Part shown: one piece after another, positions 29,584 through 39,291 of the stretch
Position numbering within the stretch: position 1 is the first letter of the stretch
Layout: the number at the start of each line of letters is the position of its first letter
NCBI GenBank assembly: GCA_030068145.1
Contig: JAPJBO010000081.1
Span: 124,001-188,000 of the forward strand
Direction of reading: 5' to 3'
DNA length: 64,000 nt
Source: Diplonema papillatum
Taxonomy: Eukaryota; Euglenozoa; Diplonemea; Diplonemida; Diplonemidae
Made by a program: the position numbers and the translations under genes
The notes under the pieces: model-generated
The model's database searches: none
Seen by the model: the letters and a program-made list of their open reading frames with translations, nothing else
Told to the model about the DNA's origin: nothing

Positions 29584-29953
29584 CAACCACAACTTTGTTG
29601 TCGACAACAAACAAGTAACAGAGTAAAACAAAACTACGCACTTCTTTTCTGATGCGTGGAACGGCAAAGAACCGCGCGCGCACCGAGTGTAGTACATGAC
29701 AACTACAGTCTTGGACACAGGCAAGGCGTGACTACCCCCGTTCCTGTCCTTTCCAAGGAGCCCCGAATCTAGCCCGGCCCACCTGACGGTGGAGGCCCAC
29801 AGTTCTACCCCCTGATATGTGTTTAAACCAGTTCTACCGCCTGAGATGTCATATAACCACTTCTACCCCGGGTTCTCTCTCTCTCTCTCGAAATTGTCAG
29901 TCTTCCCCCCCTCTTCAAACCCAAGAAGCATTTTCCCCCCCCCGACTTCACAG

Positions 29954-30238
29954 GACGCGGAGCTTCTGGTAGACAGCGAGGGGGGCATGGTCACAGAGGA
30001 GCCTGGCCTGCTCGCGGGGCGGTTGCGGTTCTTCGCGGGGTCGATGAGGGCCCGCATGCGCCGGTTCTCTCGGTCGACGAGGATGAGCCGAGGAAATATC
30101 TCGGACGACAAAGTGCTGCAGATTTACGCTTGGATTGAGGACCTCAATCCGGAGGATCTGCTGCCGAGGTCAGATGCCAGCACCACGGGTTCGCAAGAGT
30201 CACCACCGTCGCCGCACTCGTGTTCTGTGGCCAGCGAT
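29954..30238 (+). CDS. Exon of an unrecognised gene (first visible exon)
   Basis: Begins after a strong acceptor-like tract (TTTTCCCCCCCCCGACTTCA then CAG at 29951-29953) and ends before GTATGC at 30239; both junctions are phase 0. The 95 codons read DAELLVDSEGGMVTEEPGLL, an Arg-rich stretch (RARMRRFSRSTRMSR), then KVLQIYAWIEDLNPEDLLPR and a Ser/Pro-rich end. It is GC-rich compared with its surroundings. No domain is recognised; the basic Arg/Ser-rich region may bind RNA or act in regulation, which is speculation. Any 5' exon lies upstream and is not identified. It is joined here to 30534-31040 because the phases agree and both blocks share composition. Confidence 0.55.
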
Positions 30239-30533
30239 GTATGCTTTTCGTTGCGAGTACAGGAACTGACTTGTCGTGAGCGGCGAGGAGAAGATGATAA
30301 GATAGCAAGAGCACTCTTCTTTCGCCCGCCGCGTGGTAACCTGAATGCTGTTCGTTCTGCGCGTGTCCTTTGTGACCTCACCAATCAGCGGGTGACACTC
30401 TCGGCGTGCAAAATACTCGAGGGACTGCCCTGTGCTCATTTCGAAGGAGGCTGCAGAGCGGGAGAAAACAAGTGGGTCTTTTTTGTTGAACGCTTACGCC
30501 CGCCACCAAACCCAGATTAACAAACCGGAACAG
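30239..30533 (+). other. Predicted intron containing a RepA fragment
   Basis: Runs from GTATGC to AACAG. 30411-30520 is an inverted RepA fragment (AAATACTCGAGGGACTGCCC ... GAACGCTTACGCCCGCC), so about a third of the intron is mobile-element sequence and it ends just before the 3' splice site. Confidence 0.55.
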
Positions 30534-31040
30534 GAGCTGATGGATCCGACAGAAGATCTGGCGATGCCGAGCCCCAAGTGCCGCTTACGCTGCAGGGAGC
30601 AGCTGCGGCACCACCTGGTCGTGTTGGGGGATGAAGAACAACGAAAGCGGTATGTGGCCTTGTACGACGGCAGCCCGAAGTCCTCTGTGGACGCACGGTC
30701 GAGGAAGCGGCCGAGTCAGTCCTCGGGTCGTAAAAGGGCCTCCATTATATCTAGCAAAGGCGGCGGCGCGAGTGTGGAACCCCAGTCTCTGTCCCGCAGC
30801 TTCTCCTTCGAGGAGGATTACTCGCAGCCATCTTTCGGGTCCGTGGCCAATCGGTCGAGCAGCAGTGTCGTGATCGAGACCACCCACGGCGGCATTCGGA
30901 AACGGCACAACGCTTCTTTCTACACGCCACCGATTTGCGGCGCGATCATGGACAACGCGAACGAGCCGTGGGAGATGCAGCGCCCCGTTTTGATGATCAC
31001 CAAAGAGAATCTCGCTGCGGCAATGGACAACATCGCGTAA
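30534..31040 (+). CDS. Terminal exon of the same unrecognised gene
   Basis: 169 codons including TAA 31038-31040, opened in phase 0 after CGGAACAG. The protein reads ELMDPTEDLAMPSPKCRLRC, a basic Ser-rich middle (ARSRKRPSQSSGRKRA), RSFSFEEDYSQPSFGS, a Ser-rich run, and a conserved-looking C-terminus (YTPPICGAIMDNANEPWEMQ and ENLAAAMDNIA). No known domain. It resembles a mostly disordered regulatory protein with many possible phosphorylation sites. GC-rich codon use agrees with the preceding exon. Confidence 0.6.
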   Translation, partial: ELMDPTEDLAMPSPKCRLRCREQLRHHLVVLGDEEQRKRYVALYDGSPKSSVDARSRKRPSQSSGRKRASIISSKGGGASVEPQSLSRSFSFEEDYSQPSFGSVANRSSSSVVIETTHGGIRKRHNASFYTPPICGAIMDNANEPWEMQRPVLMITKENLAAAMDNIA

Positions 31041-31489
31041 CATCAGCAGCATTGCGGAGGTAGTAGGTGCAGGTGCCCTGATGAACGCAGGCGTTCAGTC
31101 GAAGGGGAAAAAGCTGCTGATGTAGAGGCCAGGCCAGGTCAACTGCTGTCTCCGCTGGCCTTCACGGTGCGGATTTCTTCGGCCGTTGCCTTCGCGTGTT
31201 CTTCCCTGCTGAGGATATCACTTTCTTGTACTCCCGTCAGGAGTACCGCTTTCGCCCCCCCTGGGCGATCGAGGGGAGCAGGTCGGGAACAAGGAAGAGG
31301 GAGAAATTGTCTGGCCTTCCAACCTTGCTTTCGAAGCAAGCTTCAAACACTTGGGCTTGTCGCCCAATACTCTTGTCTCTCCGTAGGTCCTCACTCACGA
31401 TCGCGCGAGCCCTGCACAACTTGGAAACCTGTTTCCGTCTCTGATACTCATGCGCGTCTCGATATTCCGAATGCCGCTGTCACCTGTCG
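31041..31489. other. Non-genic spacer
   Basis: Nothing recognised apart from ordinary mixed sequence downstream of the gene. Confidence 0.3.
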
Positions 31490-31790
31490 TGCCCAGCAGT
31501 CTGCGGGCATCGAAGCGGTTGGGATCCACACAGCCGGCGTGCCTCCCTTCTGGGAGGTATGCCGTGGTAATACGATGTTGCTGCCGATGCTGATGATGAC
31601 CTGGTGGTACCTAAGTTTGAACTTGATATGCAGCAACAATCTGTGACGATAGGCTGCTCAAGCCGCTGCAGACTACTTCGCACGCGTCGTGTAGCCGCCT
31701 TGGGGATCGTTCGTCAACTATTCAATAGGTAGTAGTTTGGTGCCTATTTGGTGACACTGTGAAGGGCGGCGTGTCTTGTGAGAATCCGTT
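31490..31790 (+). repeat. RepG copy
   Basis: GTTGGGATCCACACAGCCGG, ACCTGGTGGTACCTAAGTTT, CAGCAACAATCTGTGACGAT, GCACGCGTCGTGTAGCCGCC and TGGTGACACTGTGAAGGGCG match 58396-58670 closely. This copy has an extra CTCCCTTCTGGGAGGTAT hairpin near 31543. Confidence 0.85.
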
Positions 31791-32339
31791 GCACGCGTCG
31801 TGTCAGTCATGCTTCGGTCACTTCTTGCCCCGTGTACTGTTCGTCTCCGGTGCGCGCTTCACGTATCCTAGTTTTACCGCACAGCGGTCTTCTTGGGCGG
31901 GCACTTCTTCGGCGCCGAAGCTTTACCAGCTTCGGCTGACACCATTTGCGCACTTAACCATGGTTAAGAAGACGACTGAAAGCACAGACACAAAGATAGC
32001 TCAAAGCATTTGCAAAATAACACGAAAAGCCTCCAGGCAAAAACCCGTTTTCACACTTCTTCCGCTCGTTGCCGTCTAGCTGACGGCTGCAAGGAATGCT
32101 TTCGCACTCTCTCGGGAGCTGTTCTCCTCGGCTCGGCTTGGCCGCAGTGCGTGTGTCCTTCTTGCGGCGGCGGGCGATTGTAGGGGGTGACGTCACACTT
32201 CCTCCTGCGTCGTTACCTGCTGCGTTTGTTCTCGCAAATAGCCGACGACCCCTCGCAAGCCAACATCCGGCGGCTGTCCCTTTTGGAAGTGTCCGCACCC
32301 AGAGTTTAGAGGGCACGGGGCGTCGACTGTGGTTTTGAA
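31791..32339. other. Non-genic spacer
   Basis: The segment near 31925-31970 (AGCTTCGGCTGACACC ... AACCATGGTT) resembles 33218-33245. Otherwise nothing recognised. Confidence 0.35.
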
Positions 32340-32830
32340 GGAAGGGATGGCTTGCGTTGGTATTGAATGAGTTCAAACAAACACTAGGCTGGCACCCAAC
32401 CCATCAGCTTCCGTCAACACGTGGCATTGACTGTGGTCCGCCATTTGGAGGAAATGGCATGAAGAATTGAATGAGTTTTGAATAAACTGTGGTCCGCCAT
32501 TTGGACTGCGCTGGCTTCTTGTTGAATGATTGATGAACAAAGCTGGCGTTATACTGTCAGCTTTGTGAACACGTGGCATCAGCTGTGGTCCGCTGTTTGA
32601 ATGGTGTGAAAGCTGACTTGATAGAGTTCAAACGAGCTCTGTTGTAGAATTTCTGAACACGTGGCGACTGTGATTCGCCGTTTGGAGGAAATGGCATGAA
32701 GAATTGAATGAGTTTTGGATAAACACGAAGTTGACCGTCAGCTCTGTGAGCGGCGTCGACTGTGGTCTGTCATTTGGATGCCCGAATCGAACGGGTTCAA
32801 AACCCACTTATCAACACGCCGGGTTGATAG
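32340..32830 (+). repeat. Degenerate tandem array around ACTGTGGTCCGCCATTTGG
   Basis: ACTGTGGTCCGCCATTTGG and variants recur near 32429, 32485, 32582, 32668 and 32758. They alternate with GGAAATGGCATGAAGAATTG, AATGAGTTTTG, ACACGTGGC and GTCAGCTTTGTGA segments. About five decayed units of irregular length; no coding potential is evident. Confidence 0.75.
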
Positions 32831-33265
32831 ATGGCTTGAAGGGCTGCGTTGCCGCTGAAAGAGTTCAAAGGAACGCTCAGCTGACTTACACCGTCTGCGT
32901 CTGTCGGTCACCGCTGAATGCCAGACTATTCCCTCTCCCCCACCTTCTCGGTACCCGCTCGGGTGTTTCTGCACACCGGCGGCGTATCACCGAGTGAGTT
33001 CTCTGTTTCTTGAAGCTGTTTCTTCCCCACATGCACTGTGCGCACTGAGTGAACTGCCCGAATCGGAATTTGTCCCGGTTTTTGCGTTCAGGGTAGTGCA
33101 GTCAACGAAGCTATTGGGTCGTTTTCTTCCTTTCTTCCCCTCGCGACGTGACTGTGCTAGTCAATGTAGTTCATGTGCTCAAAATATCTCAGTGCTTTCT
33201 AACCACCACTTGTGCTAGCTTCGGCTGACACGTAACCATGGTCATACAACAACTGACGTTCTCTA
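32831..33265. other. Non-genic spacer
   Basis: Nothing recognised. Confidence 0.3.
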
Positions 33266-33586
33266 GTTACCGTAATTGGAATAGTGTTGAACTGGATTAA
33301 AGCTGGAACAGGTAAATGACAGACCGGGTAAAACCTGCGTGCCTGCGCCCGTGGTGCTCCTGCAGCCTGCGATGACAGCGGCATCTAGGATTCGAGCTGA
33401 GTATTGAGCACCCGAAGGTGCGGGCAAGCACCATGTGCATTGGGGGTCGTAATATTCTGCAGAGTACTCAAAGTCGCAAACTCCGGGAAAACAAAAGCCA
33501 ACCCGGGTAAAACCTGGGACACCCAGCCCCATGTTTGGGGGGTGTCCCAGGTTTTACCCGGTTCAACATTAATCCAATTACGGTAC
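33266..33586. mobile_element. MITE with TA-flanked inverted ends
   Basis: The left end GTTACCGTAATTGGAATAG and the right end reading inward GTACCGTAATTGGATTAATG are inverted repeats that continue into GTGTTGAAC, and TA lies outside both ends (33264-33265, 33587-33588), fitting a TA target as in Tc1/mariner-type elements. The right half contains a near-perfect hairpin (CCTGGGACACCC...GGGTGTCCCAGG) with GGTTTTACCCGG/CCGGGTAAAACC arms. A related, decayed element is at 46378-46620. Confidence 0.75.
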
Positions 33587-33633
33587 TAGTAAAACTTGTG
33601 CAGAAGCACACTGAAAGCTGAAGCCCGTACAAC

Positions 33634-34155
33634 CAGGGTTTACGCTCCACGTGTGGAACGTGTGGGTTTCCACACGTTAATTATTTTCGGATTTCCCCCC
33701 CACAGGGGGGAGGTAGGTCCACTTGCTGTGGACCCGGTCGGTCTGACGAGTCGCCAGCCAAGTGTCGCGAAGTCCAGTAGTGACGCTATTTTTATACACA
33801 AGCGCCAGCTTGAAAGGAAATGCTCGACGATGCTGCCCGACAAAGAACAGAAGGGGTCCAAAGTGCTGTAACTACCGAACCACGTGTTGAACGGACGTGA
33901 GGTCATGCGGGTCTACCCCTACACGACAAATCACACAAACACAACAGGTCAAAAGTCCTGAGTGAGAAAACAACACACGGTAGTGTAAGCGAAGAACAAA
34001 TCAGATTGTGTTTGTATCGTATTTGCCCCTTACCTCTACATTTCCCCCCTTCTATTCGGAGTCGAAGCAGCTACGTCGAGTATTTTTGCCAGCCGCACAT
34101 AGGAAGAAAGGTTTTCTTTCCCCTCGAACCTTGAGCGTCCACACTTTAAGCCCTG
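33634..34155 (+). mobile_element. hAT-E MITE interrupted by RepB, perfect 8-bp duplication
   Basis: Starts CAGGGTTTACGCTCCACGTG, ends CACACTTTAAGCCCTG, with the identical 8-bp flank cgtacaac at 33626-33633 and 34156-34163. This fixes the hAT-type duplication for the family. RepB (33793-34087) interrupts it in the central T tract, the same place where the YR element interrupts the copy at 5428. Confidence 0.92.
33793..34087 (+). mobile_element. RepB copy inside hAT-E
   Basis: ATACACAAGCGCCAGCTTGA through AGCAGCTACGTCGAG, bounded by TATTTTT on both sides. It differs from the copy at 24409 by only a few bases. Confidence 0.9.
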
Positions 34156-34494
34156 CGTACAACAGAAGCCCAGAGAGCATTCTTGTGTTCCGTACCTGAA
34201 GAACCGCTGAACAACTAGGAACCTCAGGACAAAGAACCGACACACCGAAGCTAAGAACAGCTCTTAGAGAAGAAAGAAACCGGCGCAAAAAGAAGACAAA
34301 AAAAGGTCAAACAAACAGACACCGCAACTGCAACACCAACATCAACAAAAAGCAAAAGAAAAACGACACAGCAAACCCGAACTTTCACTTTCAACTAAAG
34401 AAAGCAAAGCGCCCCCAAAAAGTCTCTTAAAAAAAGAAGAAAGACAGAACACTCTCGCCCGGTCGTTGCTCTTCCCGCGAGAAGGAAAGGCAGA
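34156..34494. other. A-rich leader region before the nucleotidyltransferase-like gene
   Basis: A-rich, with a partial F-tail (CCCGAACTTTCACTTTC near 34376). No upstream exon is seen; it may contain the promoter and 5' UTR, but no core element is convincing. Confidence 0.35.
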
Positions 34495-35928
34495 ATGATG
34501 ACCCAAGAAGCCGTGGCGTCGGTGCCGCCGTCCGTGCGGCCCAAACGGATAAAGTCGAAGCGCAACGCGGTGAAGAAGGCGGCCGAAGAGGAGGACAGCA
34601 CGCCTTGGCTCACCGGAGCCGCGGCGGAGGAGGAGGTGACGCTGTCGCGCGAAATCGTCGCGTTTTCGAACTTCATCCGGCTGTCGGCCGCCGAGGCGTC
34701 GGTCCGCCTGGCGTGCATTAAGCGGACCAGCGCCGCCGCCCGCGCAGAGTTCGGGCCCCAGGTCATCGTGATGCCGTACGGGTCGTTCGTTTCGCAGACC
34801 ATGGTGAGCTCTTCCTCCCTCGACCTCAGCATCCACGGGATGCCCCTCGTAACGCAGGCGATCATGGAGAACTTCCTGACTCGCGCCGGCGCCGACGTGA
34901 TGACGTGCGTCGAAGACCCATCCGGTCGTACCGGGTTCACCCAGGCGAAGGCGTGGGAAGGGTTCTTGGTGAACATCACGTGCCACGCTGTCGGGCAGGC
35001 TAATACAGCGGTGACGAGCAACCAAGTCACCAGCCAGTGGATGGCCCAGTTTCCGCAGAGCGTGCACACGCACGCCGTGCTTCGGCAGCTGTTGGACCAG
35101 ACGAAGAACATGGACGTTTGCAAAGGCGGCATGTCAAGCTACGCGTTGCTGGTGATGGTCATCTCCGTCTGCAGGCTGCACCCGTCGATCTCCGCCGCTT
35201 CGCTCCTGATTGAGTTCTGCCGGATGTTCGGCACCGTGTTCAACTTCGCCACACAAGCCGTATCATCGAAGTCTGGATGCGTCATCCGCCCATGTGTCGC
35301 CTCGCCGGCGTCGAACTACGACTCGGCTGATGACCAAGTGTTCATTGAGGACCCGACGGACCCTACGAACAACCTTGGGGCAGGTTGCACGAGGATTAGC
35401 TCCATCAAAGCGCAGTTCCGGCACTGCTTCAAAACCCTCCAGCGGTGGAACGTCGCGCAGAAAGCCCAGGCGTCCCCCGTGCCGACGCACACGCCAGCAA
35501 AGGCGCTGAAGGGCAAGACCCCCCTGTCCGGCATCATCGGCTGCCAGCTGCTGTGGGGACGGGCGGAGCTGCTGAAGAAGGCGGTGCCGCGCAAGGTCGC
35601 TGAGCTCGGTTACGGGCTCAAATCCTCTGACGTGCCCATCCTCGGGGCGCCGGGGACCTGTGACACCCGGAGCACCGTGTCCCTTCGGGACGAATCCGAA
35701 GCCGATGGATCTGAACCGACCACGGAAACCCATACGGAGTCCGCCTCATCCAACGGCCTCACGAGCCACAGCAGCCAGCCTCAAACCGACGTGCCGGACA
35801 TGCTGTCGTCGTTGTGTCAAATTCTGCGCGCAGTTGCATCACGGGACTCACTATCCTCCCTCGAAGATGCTCTGGACGACGCGGACGATTTCGAACTTCT
35901 CCGCCAGACCATGGATCACGAGCTTTGA
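34495..35928 (+). CDS. TRF4/PAPD5-like nucleotidyltransferase, catalytic triad altered
   Basis: 477 residues from the first of two adjacent ATGs, no introns, GC-rich. The order matches non-canonical poly(A) polymerases: LSREIVAFSNFIRLSAAEAS (about 50-69), the PYGSF turn (94-98), VNIT (159-162), the central HAVLRQLLDQTKNMDV and GGMSSYALLVMVISVCRLHP (193-230), and the PAP-associated EDPTDPTNNLGAG (285-297). Family members add short A or U tails to RNA in nuclear surveillance. In active enzymes, an Asp-x-Asp pair follows the GS turn and a third Asp sits in VDIS. Here the first is Ser108, the second is Asp110, and the third is Asn160. So two of three metal-binding residues are missing and the protein is probably a catalytically dead relative, perhaps a binding or regulatory subunit (inference). 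The C-terminal 90 residues are Ser/Thr-rich. Confidence 0.85.
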   Translation: MMTQEAVASVPPSVRPKRIKSKRNAVKKAAEEEDSTPWLTGAAAEEEVTLSREIVAFSNFIRLSAAEASVRLACIKRTSAAARAEFGPQVIVMPYGSFVSQTMVSSSSLDLSIHGMPLVTQAIMENFLTRAGADVMTCVEDPSGRTGFTQAKAWEGFLVNITCHAVGQANTAVTSNQVTSQWMAQFPQSVHTHAVLRQLLDQTKNMDVCKGGMSSYALLVMVISVCRLHPSISAASLLIEFCRMFGTVFNFATQAVSSKSGCVIRPCVASPASNYDSADDQVFIEDPTDPTNNLGAGCTRISSIKAQFRHCFKTLQRWNVAQKAQASPVPTHTPAKALKGKTPLSGIIGCQLLWGRAELLKKAVPRKVAELGYGLKSSDVPILGAPGTCDTRSTVSLRDESEADGSEPTTETHTESASSNGLTSHSSQPQTDVPDMLSSLCQILRAVASRDSLSSLEDALDDADDFELLRQTMDHEL

Positions 35929-36200
35929 GAAACCTGCTTCGTGTACTCACGTCTCTCTCACCCACCCTCCTCTTTGGAATTCTCCAGAAGACCCTGGTAA
36001 AAATAATAAGAAATTCAGGGGATTAACTTTCTACATCCACATTTGGACTGTCAGTCCAAATTTGGAAAGGCTGCCGAGAAAAAAGAAAAAAAAGGAACCT
36101 TTACGACAATGGTCACCCGGAGACTTTAATACCCCGGATCCCTGAGCGAACTTGCTCTCTAAAAAAAGAAACGGCACTCCACCACCCAGACCCCGGCAGA
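35929..36200 (+). repeat. RepJ copy containing an F-unit
   Basis: From about 36015: GGGGATTAACTTTCTACATC, CACATTTGGACTGTCAGTCC and AAATTTGGAAAGGCTGCCG. An F-unit (AATGGTCACCCGGAGACTTT, GAGCGAACTTGCTCTC) at 36104-36166 is set into it before CACTCCACCACCCAGACCCC. The stretch 35929-36014 is the gene's 3' flank, with nothing recognised. Confidence 0.75.
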
Positions 36201-37534
36201 GGTAGCCTATTCATGCAACCTAAACAAAAGCTTCTCGGTCTCAGAGTCAGAGCGGGGGAAAAAAAAAAATGGCCATTGAGGCGGAGCTTGGAAAACTGAG
36301 GCAAAACGAAGCTATGAAAAAAAGAAATACTGAAAGAAACGACAGAAATGTTCTGCGAGAGTGCTCTAATATCTGGAAGGCAAACGGCACGAAATTTGTT
36401 TTTCAGCAAAGGGGCGGCGGGCGGCGCCCTCCAAGTGTGCCCCCCCCACACGATCACCCCATTAGCCCAGTCTAACCGGGCGCGAAGCTACAACCGAGAG
36501 CGTGACTTCCAAGATGAGCTAATTCGTCTGCTAGTCGCGTGCGCAACCTCGTCTCCAGCAACTCAGCCGTTTCGGTTGCCTCTTTTTAAGGTGTGCATGC
36601 CGGTCGATCGAGTTACCCACGTGTACATTTTTGTAGCCCTGCTTCCTCGTAGGGTTAGCAGCCCCAATCAACTACCAAAATACGCTGCTTTCTGCGTCTT
36701 TTCTTGAGCATTCGTCCTCATCTTGCTTTGTGGCAACCCGCAAAGAATGGTTTGGCGGTACGAAAGCAACAAAACATCGCCATTCCGCTTCATGAATCAC
36801 GCGCAAACGTCTGCTATGGGCACGTGGGTTCGGTTGTCACATGATCGATCGGTATACGCATGGCGAGAACGTTTTATGAAGAAATTTACGCACACAACAC
36901 CATTGCTACCGTTCATACGAATCCGCAACAAGCTCGTACGACACGGGTAGGTCATTGGACACAACTACAGTCTAACGACTGGTTCTGTTTTTCACATCTG
37001 AATGACACTTTTACATTCAAGAATACGTTTTCTGTCAAACAAAAAAATGCAAAGAACAATACCAAACCGCGCTAAGCATTATTCTTTCCTCCTCTACCCC
37101 CGGCCACTTCATATTTTCCTTTCGAAGAAGACTTGATGCTAACATGCGTGAGAGGCAGTGCTCTGCCGACGCATTTACGCTCAACGATCCCCCTCACCCT
37201 TTGTGTTTTGCCATTTTTTGCTTCATTTTCTTTTTTTTTTTCGTCCGCGTCTGCTCGGCCCTCTCGAAATATGCTTGATCCCTGGAAACTCCGCTGTCAA
37301 GCTTTTCGCTGAACCCAACGGCCGTTCGGACGCTGGCCGGCGCTTGCAGGTTGCAAAGCCTGCAAAAGTACGTGCGAGCCCCCATTGCGGGGCCAGTCCT
37401 GCTCGACTAAAGAGAAAAGGATTATCGGAGAGCGAGAGGGGGCGCAGAGCCAGTTCACCTACCCCCCCTGAAAGGTACCTGAGCTCGGTTACGCGGATTC
37501 GCCTGCACTCTGGTAGCACGGATGGTTCTGGCTG
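36201..37534. other. Non-genic stretch
   Basis: Contains A9 near 36259, a RepD-like ACATCTGAATGACACTTTTA near 36996, and 37117-37195 shared with 2022-2105. No gene. Confidence 0.35.
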
Positions 37535-37734
37535 TGACGAGCTACGAACAGCCGCCTGCAATCAGACTCACACCAGCTGTCCTGTCTGCATACTACTTTG
37601 ATCAAACTCACACTAATACTGAAACGATTACCCGGAAATGACTACACAATAGGAATTGAGAGAGCGCGCTCTAGCTAAGTCGACTATCACAGATACGATA
37701 AGCATACCAGAATACGATACCTTCAAGGAGCTCT
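37535..37734 (+). repeat. RepR and RepQ fragments
   Basis: 37535-37590 (TGTGACGAGCTACGAACAGC, then CAGCTGTCCTGTCTGC) matches 42113-42172 and 63808-63872. 37595-37625 (ACTTTGATCAAACTCACAC) matches the RepQ end at 41448 and 59584. Confidence 0.65.
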
Positions 37735-37797
37735 CTTTCGATGATGGTCACCCGGAGACCCTGAACCTCCGGATCCTCAAGCGAACTTTAACTCTAA
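37735..37797 (+). repeat. F-unit, single
   Basis: TTTCGATGATGGTCACCCGG, AGACCCTGAACCTCCGGATC and CTCAAGCGAACTTTAACTCT. Confidence 0.85.
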
Positions 37798-37999
37798 AAA
37801 CCATATACCCGTGATAGCGTCGCATCGCTCGCTTCGACAGGCGAAAAAGCGACTTCCTCACTGATATCCTGGTCCACCTACTTGGGCCATCGCGTTGAGC
37901 ACAAACGGTTGAAAAGCACTTCGTGCTTTACCCTCATAGGCCGTTCGCGTAAGTCCATCCCTATCTCCTGGAACTGCATCGAATTGCTTGTGCATTAGA

Positions 38000-38512
38000 G
38001 GGATACCCCCCCATGGGACCCCTCCTGACCTCCTGGAGAAGATCCAGAGGCTGATCGGTACGATCTCAATCGAGATGGCGCAGGCGCAGCGAAGCCTTGC
38101 GGCAACACGCCCTTGGGAACTCGCCTCAGGTGCGTCGACGAAATACGACGTACACTTAGCAACGGACAGTCGTAAGTTGCTTACGACCAACATCGGAACC
38201 CGCTTCGCAGCGACGTTGGTCTTCTGGCTGCGGAGTCTATCGTGGGTCAGCTCCAACCCTCTCCCGACGACAGGCGTGGAACCCGCGCTTGATTTTGAGG
38301 CATTTACGCGTTCGAAGCTCCCGGGGAGAACTTTCGCCGAGAAGGGGCTGCAAATCGAGTACCTTATGCGAGCCATCAACGACCTGTGCTGCGCCGACTC
38401 AGGAGTCGCCTCCTTCGCGAAACAACGCGTCAACACTCGCCTGCCAGGCGGTCTCGTCCGCCAGTCAGAACGCCCCCGGCTGCGCCACCATCGGTGCAAC
38501 AATCATCTTTGA
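38000..38512 (+). CDS. Coding-like block of unknown function
   Basis: About 170 codons remain open to TGA at 38510-38512. The text looks like real protein: PPDLLEKIQRLIGTISIEMA, DSRKLLTTNIGTRFAATLVF, PALDFEAFTRSKLPGR and EKGLQIEYLMRAINDLCCA. It is GC-rich. No clear ATG begins it: the upstream bases belong to RepK (CTGGAACTGCATCGAATTGC) and the frame simply emerges from them, so either a 5' splice junction is hidden or this is a fragment carried in a repeat. The region after it (from about 38530) is RepL. No family is recognised. Confidence 0.4.
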   Translation, partial: GIPPHGTPPDLLEKIQRLIGTISIEMAQAQRSLAATRPWELASGASTKYDVHLATDSRKLLTTNIGTRFAATLVFWLRSLSWVSSNPLPTTGVEPALDFEAFTRSKLPGRTFAEKGLQIEYLMRAINDLCCADSGVASFAKQRVNTRLPGGLVRQSERPRLRHHRCNNHL

Positions 38513-38894
38513 CTGGGCCACGGCTCGCTCCGCGCCCACGGCGCAACGACTTGCGCCCGCCGTAGTAGTACGGGATAGTAGTGGGGCGACCGGATACTCC
38601 TCGGAGATGGTCCCTGTACTCTAACTCGTCTCTCTCTCTCTCGAATTGCCTGCCGCTGTTCATTGTAGCGAATCGAGGTCCACCACGGTCTATCAGGTAC
38701 ATCCCTATCCCCTGGAGCTGCATAGAATTGCCTGGAGCTGCATTCTTCTGTCTATCACGGTCTATCAGGACGGCTTACGTTCGCGGTGACAGTCACGTTT
38801 GGCACCGGTCAGTTGAACCTTGCGCGCATATGGTGTTCTGCTCCGACTCTCCGCGCGCTTGGAACGAAAACCACGGAGTTGCGTACCAGCTCTT
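38513..38894. repeat. RepL and RepK copies
   Basis: 38548-38645 is RepL (ACTTGCGCCCGCCGTAGTAG ... ACTCGTCTCTCTCTCTCTCG). 38643-38775 is RepK: GAATTGCCTGCCGCTG, CGGTCTATCAGGTACATCCC and TATCCCCTGGAGCTGCATAG. RepK pieces also occur at 24885, 28128, 37960, 46024 and 59312. Confidence 0.65.
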
Positions 38895-39020
38895 CCTCGC
38901 ATCCTGACATATCCTCGCATCCTGACATATCATCGCATCCTGACATGTCCTCGCATCCTGACATGTCCTCGCATCCTGACATATCCTCGCATCCTGACAT
39001 ATCCTCGCATCCTGACGTAT
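38895..39020 (+). repeat. Minisatellite, 18-bp unit, 7 copies
   Basis: Seven units of CCTCGCATCCTGACATAT (variants with ATC, TGT or CGT) occupy exactly 126 bp. Because 18 is divisible by three, one frame reads repeated HPDISS and another repeated LTYPRI. No flanking coding support is seen. Confidence 0.95.
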
Positions 39021-39074
39021 CCTATAATGAGCAGGACTGGCTCGGAAGCCCCCCCGTAGTCTTTCCCTTCTTTT

Positions 39075-39255
39075 TTTTTAGCCACATGCAATGTGTGAGG
39101 AAACTGAACCGCCCAAGTAGGACCTTCTGATCATGATCATTTGCCAAATTTGCCACCTGAAACCGCGTCCAGGATTTGGGCTCAGGGTAGTGCGGTCAAC
39201 GAAAACTCTAGTTTCCCTTTCTACTTTCTCCTACTCTCGCGGTGTACAGTTTTCA
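39075..39255 (+). repeat. RepH copy
   Basis: TTTTTTAGCCACATGCAATG, TGATCATGATCATTTGCCAA, GATTTGGGCTCAGGGTAGTG and CTCTCGCGGTGTACAGTTTT match 22498-22670 closely. Confidence 0.85.
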
Positions 39256-39291
39256 TTTATTCTTTTTTTCCTGCCTTTTTCTTTTGTCCAG

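Noticed and set aside
34342-35132. Two minus-strand open frames of about 245 codons
   Set aside because: They are antisense shadows of the GC-rich nucleotidyltransferase-like gene.
38895-39020. Coding repeat (HPDISS)n
   Set aside because: The unit is divisible by three so any frame stays open, but there is no coding support on either side.
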